Shown here in pieces: positions 47,472 through 58,439 of a DNA stretch of 64,000 nucleotides (within the stretch, counting starts at the first letter, position 1; the number at the start of each line of letters is the position of its first letter). The notes below the pieces were generated by a model. The model did no database searches and was not told the origin of the DNA. It saw only the letters and a list, made by a program, of their open reading frames with translations. Position numbers and translations under genes: made by a program. The stretch comes from Anodontia alba (Eukaryota > Mollusca > Bivalvia > Lucinida > Lucinidae): positions 22,771,275-22,835,274 of the forward strand of contig OZ024827.1 in the NCBI GenBank assembly GCA_964016985.1, given 5' to 3'.

Positions 47472-47697
47472 GTACACCACAACCTCTTTGTAACACTATT
47501 GTTGGGGTCCATAGCACAAACCTTGTTAGTTTAACAACTGTGTTATAGCAAAACAAAAATTTATAGATTATATTGAAAAATGACCATTCATGGTCATTTT
47601 TTCAATATAATCTGTACATTTTAGGGATCCATCTTTTAACCGTGTTATATCCAAAACCATGTTACAACGAATTGCATTAGAAAGAGTTGTAGTGTAT
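47472..47697. mobile_element. Intact MITE of the ACACCACAACCTC family
   Basis: Runs from ACACCACAACCTCTTTGTAA to AGTTGTAGTGTAT, with the central palindrome TTGAAAAATGACCA-TTCA-TGGTCATTTTTTCAA. Used as reference for intron 2 and the split copies at 14288 and 46249. Confidence 0.85.
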
Positions 47698-48231
47698 ATC
47701 ACTTCCCCGTTAAAGGAATTGATTCACTTTCAAGGGCAGTAACTCTGTCATTTTTGTTTTTGCTCTCCTCTAAAAAGGAGTCTAGTCTAAAAGAAATGAA
47801 TATGCTCTTTGTTAGATAGCCTCATGACAGAAGGCACTTCACTGCATAGAGCCTATATCTCTGCTTCTTTATCTAGATATGACTGAAAGTCTGGATTTTT
47901 TTCTGCCATTTTGTACAAGGGAGACAACTTTTGTCACTTCCTATAACCTTTCTTGCACTCCAAGCCTCTTCCAAAAAGGGGTCTGCTCTAAAAGAAATAA
48001 TTTGCTCCTTAATCACACAGCCTGACTTAACTCAGATTGAAATTCAACTCTTCCAGTATATAGTGTATGGGGGAGGGGAGGGGTTACAGTTTAAAGTGGG
48101 TTAAAACAGCGAGTTACTGTCTGTAAAAAAATTGTTAAGGTGCATGAGTTCACAGGCTTGTCTGGCCTTTATTGAAGCATAATGCATACTCCTGCTTTTT
48201 CAAAGACATGTCTTATTCTGTTCTAATACAG

Positions 48232-48363
48232 GTACTGGAAGAGAGTGGTGGCCTGACCCTGGGGTCAAGTTCTGGAGGGTCAGAGGGTGATTTCAGCTTT
48301 AAACCACAACAAGCAGATTTGTTTGAGTTTATCAAACAATCCAGCCAATGTGGCATTTCACAG
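48232..48363 (+). CDS. Exon 7 of NO VEIN-like gene, 44 codons
   Basis: Acceptor TTCTAATACAG, donor CACAG/GTAACT, phase 0 at both ends. Starts VLEESGGLTLGSSSGGSEGD (Gly/Ser linker) and ends QADLFEFIKQSSQCGISQ, the first helix of a winged-helix fold completed by exon 8. The last ~40 bp of the exon and its donor are the first unit of the tandem array that follows, which has copied the donor many times. Confidence 0.8.
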
Positions 48364-49645
48364 GTAACTGTTTCAAGTTAAAATTTATCAGGCAGTCCAG
48401 TGTGGCATTTTGCAGATAACTGTCTCCCATGTTTAAAGTTCATCAAGCAGTACAATGAGTGTGACATTTCTCAGGTAACTGTCACCATGTTTTCAAATTT
48501 ATCAAGCAGTCCAAGCAGTGTGACATTTCTCAGGTAACTGTCACCATGTTTTCAAGTTTATCAAACAGTACAACCAGTGTGACATTTCCCAGGTAACTGT
48601 TACAATGTTTTCAAGTTTATCAAGGAGTCCAAATGGTGTGACATTTCTTAATTAACTGTCACCATGTTTTCAAGTTTATCAAGTCCAAGCAGTGTGACAT
48701 TTCCCAGTAACTGTCACCATGTTTTCAAGTTTATCAAGCAGTACAATCAGTGTGACATTTGCTAGGTAACTGTCACCATATTTTCAGGTTTATTAAGTAG
48801 TCCAGTTAGCATTAGGTTTCATAGGTTCTCAAGTTTATCAAGCAGTCCAAGTAGTATTACATTTCACAGGTACAAACTGTCAACATGCTTTCAAGGTTAT
48901 CAAGCAGAACAATGTAACATTTCTGTCAATGTAACATTTTTGTAACATAACTGTCACCACATTTAAAGTTTATGGAGTAATACAACCAGTGTTACATTTC
49001 ATAGGTAACTGTCACCACATTTTCAAGTTTAACAGGCAGTTCAACCAGCATACCTTTTTACAGATAACTTGCAATGTTTAAGTTTATCAAGCAATTAAAC
49101 CAGTGATGTATTTCGTAGGTAACTGTCACCATGTTTAAGTTAATCTAGCAATCAAACCAGTGGCATGTCAGTGAGTGATAACCATCACCATGTTTAAGTT
49201 ACTCTAGCATTCCATCCAGTGGCATTTCTGAGGTAACCATCACCATATTTAAATTTATCTAGCAATTATACAGGTGTGGCATTTCAGAGGTGGCAGTCAC
49301 CGTGTTTAACTTTACTAAGCAATCCAATCAGTGTGGCATTTCACTGGTAACTGTCATCATGTTTAAGCAGTCCATTCATTGTGGCATTTCACAAGTAGAT
49401 GTTTTTGAACTGAAGTTTATCAAGCAGTCATGTGTGGCATTTCACAGGTAACTGTCTATATGTTTAATTTTATCAAGCTGGCCAAGCTATGTGGCATTTC
49501 ATAGTGTGTTTGATAATCAGTCGAACTGGTGTGGCATTTCGTATGTTACTGACTCTCTTTGGGAACTTATCAAGCAATTCAACCAGTGTGGCATTTCACA
49601 AAAAGTCTCATTTCTCAAGTAGCTGCCTCCATGATGATCAAGCAG
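48322..49645 (+). repeat. Minisatellite of about 23 units (~57-60 bp) grown from the exon 7 donor
   Basis: Each unit has a TTTATCAAGCAGTCCA-like head (matching exon 7 codons for F-I-K-Q-S), a GTGTGACATTTC centre (matching C-G-I-S), a CAGGTAACTGTCACC donor-like block and an ATGTTTTCAAG tail. Unit 1 overlaps the coding end of exon 7. Nearer units (48430-48780) are most alike; units become more diverged to the right. Many retain GGTAACTG. Confidence 0.9.
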
Positions 49646-50274
49646 TGTAACTATGGTAAATGTCCAAAAAATTTCAAACATTTTATTCCATACTTTTTTG
49701 GCCAAAATTTTACTTTTCATGCAGTTCTTTGTACTTAGTGGAATGGCAAACAGAAAAGAGTTTGATCAGACTGTTCTGGGTCTACACTGTTTGCATATGC
49801 TATTTTGTCATCTACTTAACAAAATTATTTACCACGTAGTCTGTTTTCTGTAATTGTCATAAAGTTGGGTCTTTTTTCTTGGTCCTTTTCTGGTAAGATA
49901 TAAATTTGCAATTTGTGGATTTTTTGTTTTATTTATACAGTTTTTATTCTAAGTATTTGATAAATGTGCAATTTATGGAATTTTATGTTTGGTATACTGT
50001 TTTTACCATTAAGTATTCGGAGTGACAGGACTGAACAAATTGTGTAAAATCCAGACCAGTTTCCTTTTTTTCTGCACTGAGGTGTACAGTTAGCCACTCA
50101 TCCAACAATTTTTAAACACATTTTTGACCCATAGTAAAATTGACTTGTTCAGTGTTTAGAAATAAGTAAGGTATTAAAGTGTCACATTATTTAGGGTATA
50201 TATATTTTTAATTCCTTCTCCTATGCAGTTAGCCCATTTAAAGGGTAACTGGCAAACAGTACAAACCAAGATCA
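49646..50274. other. Intron 7 sequence with a short palindrome module
   Basis: 49742-49800 holds GGCAAACAGAAAAGAG...CTACACTGTTTGC, the core palindrome of the CCCTTGTC MITE without its ends. Otherwise AT-rich and featureless to me. Confidence 0.5.
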
Positions 50275-50518
50275 GGGCCCAGTTGTTCAAAGCGTCGTTA
50301 GCTTAACGAGCTCGTTAAGGGTCATTTCGTTAACAGTTTGAGCGGATTCAATACACAATATTCTGATATTTTTTGCTGAAAAAATGTGAGTAGCTTTTGC
50401 AGTGCAAAAGCTACTCACATTTTTTCAGCAAAAAATATCAGAATATTTGCGTATCACTCGATATAAATTTTAACGAATCGTTAACTAACGACATCGTTAG
50501 CTTTGAACAACTGGGCCC
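50275..50518. mobile_element. MITE with GGGCCCAGTTGTTCAAAG ends
   Basis: Ends GGGCCCAGTTGTTCAAAGC and CTTTGAACAACTGGGCCC. The core is a near-perfect palindrome around GTGAGTAGCTTTTGCAGTGC. Confidence 0.9.
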
Positions 50519-50800
50519 AGACACAGCAGAATGCAAAGTCTGACTAGTCTCTATTGCTTGCTAATATTTACCATTTTTCTCTAGGAGTATCTAAATCATA
50601 TAGCCTGACGTAACTAAAATTGAAATTTGACTCTTCACGTATGTAATGTAGGAGAGTTTATTCAGTCTAAAATGGGCAACCGTTTCAGCCCTATAGACCA
50701 AGACATACTTTAGCAAACAGTGTAGATCCAGACAAGATGGCTCTTAATGGGCCATCTCATCTGGATTTTCTCTGTTTGCTGTTTGGTAGTTGTATTTTTA

Positions 50801-51031
50801 TACCCCGCCAAACTATAGTGGCGGGGTATTATGGTTTCACGTCCATGTGTCTGTCTGTCAGTCAGTTTACCGGATGATAACTTGAGTTAACATCAATGGA
50901 TTTTCACCAAACTTGGTATGTGCACTGATTTTTTTGAGATTTGGTTTGGGATTGCTAATGGGCAAATTTCGTCAAACTCTTACGGAGTTATCTGCCCACG
51001 ACATGATTATGGCGGGGTATTATAGTTGAAC
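50801..51031. mobile_element. Short pearl-like element (GGCGGGGTAT ends)
   Basis: Left ATACCCCGCCAAACTATAGT pairs with TGGCGGGGTATTATGG. A TGTCTGTCTGTCAGTCAG microsatellite is followed by one core (TTGGTATGTGCACTGATTTT, GGGCAAATTTCGTCAAA) and the right end GGCGGGGTATTATAGTT. Same family at 57098, 58135 and 63449. Confidence 0.85.
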
Positions 51032-51175
51032 GTTATTATTTTCTCTTATTCCTGTTTTCAACAATGAATGTGTCCAAAGTCAAAGATTGAAAAGTCTACT
51101 TCAGAAACACAGGGATGAAAGGTTGAATTATGAGTCATCAGTAAATCAGAAATATCAGACCTTATCTAGAGCCTT

Positions 51176-51419
51176 GGGCCCAGTTGTTCAAAACTTAACA
51201 AAGTTGTTATCTAATGTAATGTTAAATTTTCTATCTTGAAATATGGCAATTGCTTTGATATTTTTGCTGAAAAAATGTGAGTAGCTTTTGCAATGCAAAA
51301 GCTACTCACATTTTTGCAGCAAAAATATCAATGTAATTGAATCTACCTTAGCTTTAACAGTTATACATTTTGTCATTAACAAGCTCGTTAAGCTTATGAT
51401 TCTTTCAACAACTGGGCCC
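51176..51419. mobile_element. Second MITE with GGGCCC ends
   Basis: GGGCCCAGTTGTTCAAAACT to TTTCAACAACTGGGCCC, with AAAAATGTGAGTAGCTTTTG and its inverse inside. Confidence 0.88.
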
Positions 51420-51677
51420 TGGACTTGTATATTACAACTCTAATTAAGCTGCTGAGCCCTGCAGACCAACACGGGTACCTTTGGAAACAGTATAGATCCA
51501 GATGAGACGGCTCATGGCGATCTCCACTGTTTGCCACTCTGTTATTGATTTTTGACAAGAAACCCCTGTTTGCAACAAATGCATGTGTCCAAATTTAAGA
51601 ATAGATGTCCACTTCAGAAGCTAAGGGATGAACGTGTGAAGATACTTCCTTTTCTACATAGATGATGGGTATTTGTC

Positions 51678-52730
51678 ACACCTGCTTGTGGCAGGGTGTA
51701 GTATATAGAATTTTTGTCCATCCAGCTGTTAACAATTTATGCTGAGTCTAGCATTAAAGTGCATTTCTCTGACACAGTGATTGCTGGGAGTGTCTCAGAC
51801 ACTTGAAGTTGGCACTATGAACCAGTGCCCTTGACCTAGATTTTATGCTTCAGTGACTTTGTCATGATTTTACATCGAATCTAGCATTATTCACCTCCAG
51901 TCTAGCAGTAAAGTTCATTTCTCTGAAGCAGTGATAGCTGTGAGTGTCAAACCTTGCATTGTAATTGGTCTCGACATACTCTTCAAGCACGCACTATGAC
52001 CCGGTGCTCTTGACCTAGATATAGTGCTCAAGTGACTATCATGAATTTATGTCTATTCTAGCATTTTTCACATCAAGTCTAGCATTAAAGTGTATTTCTT
52101 TGAAGCGATGATAGCTGTTAGTATCAAACCTTGCATAGTAATTGTCCTCGACGATAGGTGTTAGTATCAAACCTTGCATAGTAATTGTCCTCGACGATAG
52201 GTGTTAGTATCAATCTTGCATAGTAATTGTCCTGGACGGTAGGTGTTAGTATCAAACCTTGCATAGTAATTGTATTCGATATACTCTTCAAGCATGCACT
52301 ATGACTCAGTACCCTTGATCTCACACTCCATTGACTTTGTCATGACTTTATGTTGAGGCTACATTAAAATGTGTTTCTCTGAAGCGGTAATCCATTGACT
52401 TTGTCATGACTTTATGTTGAGGCTACATTAAAATGTGTTTCTCTGAAGCGGTAATAGCTGGGAGTGTCAAACCTTGCATATAAATACATGCACAATGACC
52501 TGGTGCTCTTGACCTAGATTTTGCGCTCCATTAACTTTATCTTGTCATATTGACTCTATCATTAAAGTGTGTTCTCAGCAGTGTTGATAGCTGCAAATGT
52601 CAAACCTTGCATAGTAATAATCCTTGACATACTCTTCAAGCCTGAACTATGACTGGGTGCCATTGACCTAGATTTCGTGCTCCAGTGATTTTGCCCAGTG
52701 CAGGTGTGACATCGACTTAGCCGAACTCTT
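51678..52730. repeat. Pearl-like tandem cores, truncated
   Basis: CACACCTGCTTGTGGCAGGG resembles the left end at 40680; about six cores contain GTCAAACCTTGCATAGTAAT and CTTGACCTAGATTTT. Local tandem doublings occur at 52134-52262 (about 50-bp unit x3) and 52330-52452 (62 bp x2). No right end seen. Bases 52731-52811 hold a hairpin family 1 fragment. Confidence 0.75.
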
Positions 52731-52811
52731 GTTTTTCTTATCTCTCCATGAAAGCACATTGCATTGGTGGTCTGTATCCTTCACATTACGAAAAACAAGC
52801 CTATTCAAATA

Positions 52812-54151
52812 CGAGGGATGTTCGAAATGAATTGCTTATTGTCCTCTAGCTCGATATCCACGTGGGGCACGATAAAAACCAATACATACCTGTATAGGGC
52901 TATTCAATATCTACACAATGGTGTATAAATGTACATGTTAGACTAAGTGTAAGACATAAAATTTGTCATTTGAATACACGCAGTCATTGACCACAGCAGT
53001 AAAAATGGTTGGTAGAAGCGTCGACAAAAAAGATGAAATACGGGCTTACATCAAAGCTCGCTCAAAACTTGGTTGTTCTTTGAAGAAGCTGATGACTGAA
53101 ATTTCTACTGCTTTTGGACCTTCTTGTGTGTCTTATGACACAATTCGGCAGTGGAAAAAGAAATTTGAGTCTGGTGTAGAGCCCTTCAAAAATGCACCGA
53201 AATCAGGTAGGCCAAAATCTGCATCTCGTAAAGAAATCGTTTCCAAAATAAAGGAAATCATTGAAGGAGAAGCCAGATTTACAGTTCGTGATATTGCACG
53301 AAAGGTAGGCATATCACTATCAATGGTTCACCTTATTTTGAAGAAGCATTTGAAAGTCAGAAAGATTTCTGCTAGATGGGTACCACATCTGTTGACTGAC
53401 GAGCAAAAGAGGCAACGAGTTAAAGTGGCCAAAAAGCTGCTTCAAATGTTTCCAAAATACGACAAAAAGCAGTTTGCCAATGTCGTCACAGGTGATGAAA
53501 CCTGGGTCCATTATTTTGAGCCCGTCAGAAAGGTTAGTAATAAGATCTTGGCCACTAAACACAGCAAACACCCAATAATTGCCAAACTTTCTTTGAGTAC
53601 AAAGAAGGTTTTGTATGCAATCTTCTTCTCTGGTGAAGGAGTCGCAATAAAAATGCCAGTGAAAAAGGGCAAAAGCATCACCGGAAAGTACTACAAAGAC
53701 GTAGTACTGAAGAAACTGAAAAAGTATTATCAGAAACGACGCCCTGCCACTGGTTTTAAACATGTCCGTCTTCTACATGACAATGCCCCAGCTCATACCT
53801 CCGCAATAGTTACGGCGTTTTTGAAGAAAGAAAAAGTAACTGTTTTGCCTCACCCCCCGTATTCCCCAGACCTTGCCCCATGTGATTTCTTTTTGTTTCC
53901 GAAATTGAAAGCATTCCTTGCTGGGCGGAAATACCAGTCCCGACAGGCACTTGGATCTGCCATTCATCAGTACCTTATTACTGTGCCCAAATCAGCGTAC
54001 CGTGACGCCTTCAAGAAGTGGATACATCGGCTGAAACTTTGCATTTCTAGCCAAGGGGAGTACTTCGAGGGCATGAAATGAATACTTTTGGGCTAACTTG
54101 AAATTTGAAGTCTCCAGATAGAAATAAGCAATTCATTTCGAACATCCCTCG
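52812..54151 (+). mobile_element. Complete mariner element, 1340 bp, perfect 29-bp inverted ends
   Basis: The ends match exactly for 29 bp (CGAGGGATGTTCGAAATGAA...) and TA flanks both sides (52810-52811 and 54152-54153). One uninterrupted transposase frame lies between. Inserted in intron 7 in host-gene orientation. All parts needed for cut-and-paste transposition appear present. Confidence 0.95.
53005..54081 (+). CDS. Mariner transposase, D,D34D, 358 aa, apparently intact
   Basis: Start chosen at MVGRSVDKKDEIRAYIKARS because the upstream in-frame codons have no other ATG. Residues ~10-130 hold two helix-turn-helix parts (TIRQWKKKFESG; FTVRDIARKVGISLSMVHLI) joined by a GRPKS linker (GRP motif), and WVPHLLTDEQKR follows. 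Catalytic residues: TGDETWVHYFEP (first D), LLHDNAPAHT (second D) and YSPDLAPCDFFLFPKLK, where the D of PCD is 34 residues after the second. The protein has about the usual mariner length (~345 aa) and no stops. It is related to, but distinct from, the broken mariner at 24356/45295. Basic, Lys-rich composition supports DNA binding. Confidence 0.95.
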   Translation: MVGRSVDKKDEIRAYIKARSKLGCSLKKLMTEISTAFGPSCVSYDTIRQWKKKFESGVEPFKNAPKSGRPKSASRKEIVSKIKEIIEGEARFTVRDIARKVGISLSMVHLILKKHLKVRKISARWVPHLLTDEQKRQRVKVAKKLLQMFPKYDKKQFANVVTGDETWVHYFEPVRKVSNKILATKHSKHPIIAKLSLSTKKVLYAIFFSGEGVAIKMPVKKGKSITGKYYKDVVLKKLKKYYQKRRPATGFKHVRLLHDNAPAHTSAIVTAFLKKEKVTVLPHPPYSPDLAPCDFFLFPKLKAFLAGRKYQSRQALGSAIHQYLITVPKSAYRDAFKKWIHRLKLCISSQGEYFEGMK

Positions 54152-54205
54152 TATATTGGAAAATTTAGTAGCAAAATATGAAAAATTTCAGATAAAAATT
54201 CAAAT

Positions 54206-54322
54206 ATTTTTCTTATGTCTGCTCAAAAACATAGATTGTGGGTACTCGTTAGAACCGCCTCACCGAGGCAGTTCTAACGAGTACCCACAATCTATGTTTT
54301 GAGCAGAAATATGAAAAATAAT
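54206..54322. repeat. Hairpin MITE family 1, complete
   Basis: ATTGTGGGTACTCGTTAGAA and its inverse around CCGCCTCACCGAGGC. Confidence 0.9.
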
Positions 54323-54484
54323 GTATACCCCTGTAAACCCCAGTTTTACTATATAAAAGTGGGGTTTAAGGGGGTCAACATTATATAGGTATGTTTTCGT
54401 GATGATCAAAGCATTTCTGATGAACCACAGCATAAATCATCTTGGAACAATAAGATAGCAATTTTCTGGGTACCCTTTCTTGTT

Positions 54485-54800
54485 GCCGACCTCAATGACT
54501 CAGTTGGATGCACCACCAACTGGTGATCAGGATGTTGTGGGTTTGATCCCCACTAGGTCTGGGAACACTCTTTACATAGACATTGATCGTAAAATATTTT
54601 CAGCAGTCATTCTCTCTCTACTGCTGATTCAAGAAGAGCAGTTGTTAGTTTCTGGTGAAATAATGTACACAAGTACATGTACGGGTTAACTGCTTAAAGG
54701 ACTAAGCCTGCTCAGGAACACATGTGGTTAGGTAAACTGATGGCACTCAACATGACCCTAATGACCTGACTAGGCTGTGAAACCTCAGCACAAACAAACC
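54485..54800 (+). mobile_element. tRNA-derived SINE
   Basis: A tRNA-like head (CCTCAATGACTCAGTTGGAT; B-box GTGGGTTTGATCCCCAC) and a body and tail shared with 59550 and 62208 (TTAACTGCTTAAAGGACTAA; TGTGGTTAGGTAAACTGA). Confidence 0.8.
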
Positions 54801-54834
54801 CTTTTTTGTCTAGCTCTAGAATTTTGTCAGAATC

Positions 54835-55190
54835 ATACAACAACAGCATATGTTCCCAAAGATTGTGCAATTAAAATGAATTTGCTGTTGTAAAGAATCC
54901 TTAATAGACAGAATATGTAAGAAAGGACAGAATGATCTGTAAGAAAGGCCTGGTTTCATTCTTATTTCCTCGTAGAACATTATGTTTTGGATATTTGTTA
55001 GAATTGCTTCACTGAGGCGATTTTAACAAATATCCAAAACATATGTTGCTTGAAGTTTTAATGCAATATTCTTGCATAATTTCTAATTGACTGTCAATTC
55101 CTGAGCGAAGGTTTAGTGACATTCAAAGTGTCATTAAAACGAATTTTATTGTAGTAGCGAGTGTCGGTATAAAGAGGGTTGACTGTATAA
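54835..55190. mobile_element. MITE family 5, complete copy
   Basis: From CAACAGCATATGTTCCCAAA to TATAAAGAGGGTTGACTGTA, with the hairpin TTTGGATATTTGTTAGAATT and its inverse. Provides the full-length comparison for 23370 and 24054. Confidence 0.75.
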
Positions 55191-55217
55191 CTTTTACTAT
55201 TTATAATCTCTCTATAG

Positions 55218-55384
55218 CCGGACCAGTTGGAGGCCGCTCTGTGTCATCAATATGGTGTGAAAGATGTAAAGTTTCTGGGTCATGGTAATATCAACCGACT
55301 AATGAGTGCAGCTGAGAAACACAAAAAACATCAGCATACAGACTTTACCATTCATTATGAGACTGCCCTAGTGGCTAAGACTAG
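55218..55384 (+). CDS. Exon 8 of NO VEIN-like gene
   Basis: Acceptor TCTCTCTATAG, donor ACTAG/GTAAGC, phase 0 in and phase 2 out. Reads PDQLEAALCHQYGVKDVKFL, GHGNINRLMSAAEKH, then FTIHYETALVAKT. Together with the end of exon 7 it forms a LOTUS-like winged helix; CHQYGVKDVKFLGHGNI parallels CQRFGVYNVRPLGFMYP in exon 1 (around residue 800). Confidence 0.8.
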
Positions 55385-55496
55385 GTAAGCCTACCTTAGA
55401 TTTAAGGGAAGGATAAACTTTGGTAAGATTTCCACCAGTGTTGACAAGGGATATAACCTTTTTGACTTCTATTTGATTTTTTTCTGCATACCAGTT

Positions 55497-55588
55497 CCCT
55501 TCTGAAAAGGAGTCTGCTCTAAAAGAAAAGAATTTGCTCCCGATGGGAGCAAATTATTTTCTTTTAGAGTAGACCGCTTTTCAGAAGG
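55497..55588. repeat. Palindromic hairpin element
   Basis: CCTTCTGAAAAGGAGTCTGC-TCTAAAAGAAAA pairs with its inverse across GAATTTGCTCCCGATGGGAGC. Degenerate relatives at 23040, 47765 and 60270. Confidence 0.85.
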
Positions 55589-55784
55589 AATCCAAAACAA
55601 TTTTGACCGAGTTGCCTTCCTTGAAAGTGTCTTCATTCCCCACATATCACATTCATAAAGTTTTAATACCATAATTACTCTAAGCTTTGTGAGAGAGAGG
55701 ACAAGGAAACATTGTAGGCCCAGATCAAACACAGCGGATTGATTAGGGTCTTGGCTGTTTGTCACTCATACAGCAGATTTTAGA

Positions 55785-56310
55785 CTCCTCAACAGGTAAT
55801 AGTTAAGTTTCCAGATGATGCTGAAATAATGATACTGTACATATGTGTAGGCTTCCAGATAATGCTGAAATAGTGATAATGTGCATATGTGTAGGCTAGC
55901 ACAATATGCTAACATAATGATAATGTATATTTGTATAGGCTTAGAGATAATGATGAAATAATGATAGTGTACATATGTGAGGCTACAGATAATGCTGAAA
56001 AAAAAGGTAATGTACATAAGTGTAGGCTTCCAGATAATGCTGAAATAATGATAATGTACATATGTGTAAGCCAGCTAAGATAATAATAGTGTAGATATGT
56101 GTAGGCTTCCAGATAATGTTAAGATAATATACATACGTTTAGGGTTTCAGGTAATGCTTAATTAATGGTAGTGTACATGCATGTAGTTTCAAGATAATGC
56201 AAAAATAAATATGATGCACATGCATGTAGGCTTCCGGGTAATGCTAAAATAATGATAATGTATGTACATGTGTGTAGGCTTCAAGATAATGATAATGTAC
56301 ATATGTGTAG
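55785..56310 (+). repeat. Minisatellite of about 11 units (~44 bp) ending in the exon 9 acceptor
   Basis: Unit consensus is TGTGTAGGCTTCCAGATAAT followed by GCTGAAATAATGATAATGTACATA. The final unit supplies TGTGTAG, the acceptor of exon 9, and exon 9 opens GCTTCCA, identical to the unit start. So the array lies wholly in the intron but repeats the acceptor plus the first seven exon bases. No pyrimidine tract stands before the used AG. Confidence 0.9.
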
Positions 56311-56510
56311 GCTTCCACCAGTGAGTGCCTCCAAAGTTGGAATGTTGGGACATCAGACAAAAGAAGCAGCAAAGATCTGTCTACACAACTGTCCACTACT
56401 GGAAGATTTGGCAGAGTGGAGTCAGTGGAGTCTTGTCTTTGAGCCAGAACATGGAAAATTGAAAGACTTCATACAGAAATATGGTGGTCTCACTACAATC
56501 AATATAGAAG
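56311..56510 (+). CDS. Exon 9 of NO VEIN-like gene
   Basis: Phase 2 in (first G completes AGG with exon 8) and phase 1 out at GAAG/GTAGGT. Reads LPPVSASKVGMLGHQTKEAA, KICLHNCPLLEDLAEWSQWS, LVFEPEHGKLKDFIQKYGG, LTTINIEG. The WSQW-LVFEP-G-L block matches what I recall of the NOV family immediately upstream of the GKI-ID block, which here is encoded by exon 10. Confidence 0.8.
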
Positions 56511-56550
56511 GTAGGTAAAATACAAAAAAAGATACTGCATGTATCCTTAA

Positions 56551-56790
56551 CCCTAGTCCTGCTGAACACAGATATGCCCTGCCTTTGCAAACAGTATAGA
56601 TCCAGATCAGTTGGCTTCTGAAGAAGCCAACTGATCTGAATCTTCACTGTTTGCAAACGCAAGGCATTCCAACTTCTTCAGAAGCCAAATTATCTAGATG
56701 TGCACTGTTTGCCATTAAGTATCTTAATTTATACCAACAATCTGGATCAAATAATCTGACTGGCTGAAAATTTGAAATGGGACAAATTTC
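56551..56790. mobile_element. Degenerate MITE of the CCCTTGTC family
   Basis: TTAACCCTAGTCCTGCTGAA at the left, palindrome GATCAGTTGGCTTCTG...CAGAAGCC, and a second partial palindrome; the right end is lost. Confidence 0.7.
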
Positions 56791-57097
56791 CATGGTCCCA
56801 AAGATGTTCAAGCCATTGAAGTTGACTGTATATCAGTTGAAAGCAAAATGGTTGTTCAAATTTTAAGACAAGATTGGAAGGAGGTAAGGTGTCCCAATAC
56901 TTATGATAAATACGGAAGCTCTAGATAAAAGAAGGCATCCAGATAAGTTTTCCCACAAAACAAAAACAAAAAACAACATTGTAGGTGCTTATTTGAAGTA
57001 TCTAGATAAGGCAGTTTTAATGAGTCCCAACAGTTTATGTTTTTGTCACCCAAGCAAACATGTACGATGCAGTGTCTGGTTTTCCATCCATCCTTTT

Positions 57098-57385
57098 TTA
57101 TACCCAGCCACACGATAGTGGCAAGGTATTATGGTTACATGTTGGACGTCCGTGTGTCTGTCCCTCTATCCATTAGTCGTAGGTCTGTCCATCTGTCCGT
57201 CTGTCCGTTTTTCGTTTCCGGGTGATAACTTGAGTAAATGTCAATGGATTTTCAGGAAACTTGGTATGTGCATTGATATTGTGGAGGTCTGGTTTTGGGA
57301 TTGTTAATGGGCAAATTTCATCAATTTTTTACGGAGTTATCTGCCCGCGTCATGACAGTGGCTGGGTATTATAGTTTAACGTTTT
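57098..57385. mobile_element. Short pearl-like element (GGCNGGGTAT family)
   Basis: ATACCCAGCCACACGATAGT, a GTCCGT/CTGTCC microsatellite, one core and the end GTGGCTGGGTATTATAG. Confidence 0.8.
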
Positions 57386-57589
57386 TTATTTCATCCACTC
57401 ATTCCTTCATCAAACATTTGCAACCAACCTAGCATTTAAGTCCATTATTTATTAATTGTCATCTTAACTGGCACACATTGGAGCCATTACAAGGACTCAA
57501 ATAGTGTTGCATCATTTTATCTCCATGACTTATATTTCACAGATTCTCTGTGAAAACATATCTTTTTGGGTTTTGTGTCAGAAGAATGT

Positions 57590-57720
57590 GCACAAGTACT
57601 GGTTAACCATTTAGAGGACTAAGCTTGCCCAGAAAAGTGTGGTTAGGTAAACTGATTGGTTCAGCATGACCTTAATGGGTTGATTGGACTGTAAAACCTC
57701 AAAGGAAAGCATCATCTGAT
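57590..57720 (+). repeat. SINE tail fragment
   Basis: GGTTAACCATTTAGAGGACT and GTGGTTAGGTAAACTGATTG match the tail of the SINE at 62208; the head is missing. Confidence 0.75.
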
Positions 57721-57964
57721 GACTTGTGCCATTTTCAAAATCACAGACATCAGTATCTGCTACACCACCTTCTGCTGAATTCTTACATAGAGAAATAAGA
57801 ACATTTCATTTCTTTTTTGTACAGAAAGCACCTCATGAACTGTTGGAGAAGTGTTTAATTTTCTAAGAACACATCAGCCTTTCTAGATTTTCCAGGCTTG
57901 GTACTGGTATTCTTAGAGTTTTCATTCATAGCTCCAGAGAAGGGTTTTTTTTGACCAAGTAATA

Positions 57965-58437
57965 GTAATGTCTTTCTTATTTCTCCATGAAAACATATGT
58001 TGTAGGTACTCATTAGAAGTGTCTCACTGAGGCACTTCTAATGAGTACCCACAACATATATTTTTATGGAGAATTAAGAAAAAATGTCCCCTTGAATACC
58101 CCTGTTTTTAGACCTATGCCATCTCTCACTCTTTTTATACCTCGCCACACAATAGTGGCAGGGTATTATGGTATCACGTTGGACGTTCATGTGACTGTCC
58201 ATCAGTCGTACGTCCATCCGTCTGTCCATCCGATTTTCGTTACTAGATGGTAACTTGAGTAAACATCAATGGATTTTCACCAAACTTGCTATGTTTTCAC
58301 CAAACTTGGTATGTACATTGATATTGTGGAGATACGGTTTGGGATTGCTAATGGGCAAATTTCGTCAAATTTTGTCAAATTTTTACAGAGTTATCTGCCC
58401 TTGACACGATAATGGCAGGGTATTATTGTTTAATACT
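57965..58437. mobile_element. Hairpin MITE family 1 next to a short pearl-like element
   Basis: 57965-58085: TATGTTGTAGGTACTCATTA and its inverse. 58135-58437: ATACCTCGCCACACAATAGT, a GTCCATCAGTCGTACGTCC microsatellite, a core with a local doubling of TTTTCACCAAACTTG, and the end TGGCAGGGTATTATTG. Confidence 0.85.
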
Positions 58438-58439
58438 TT

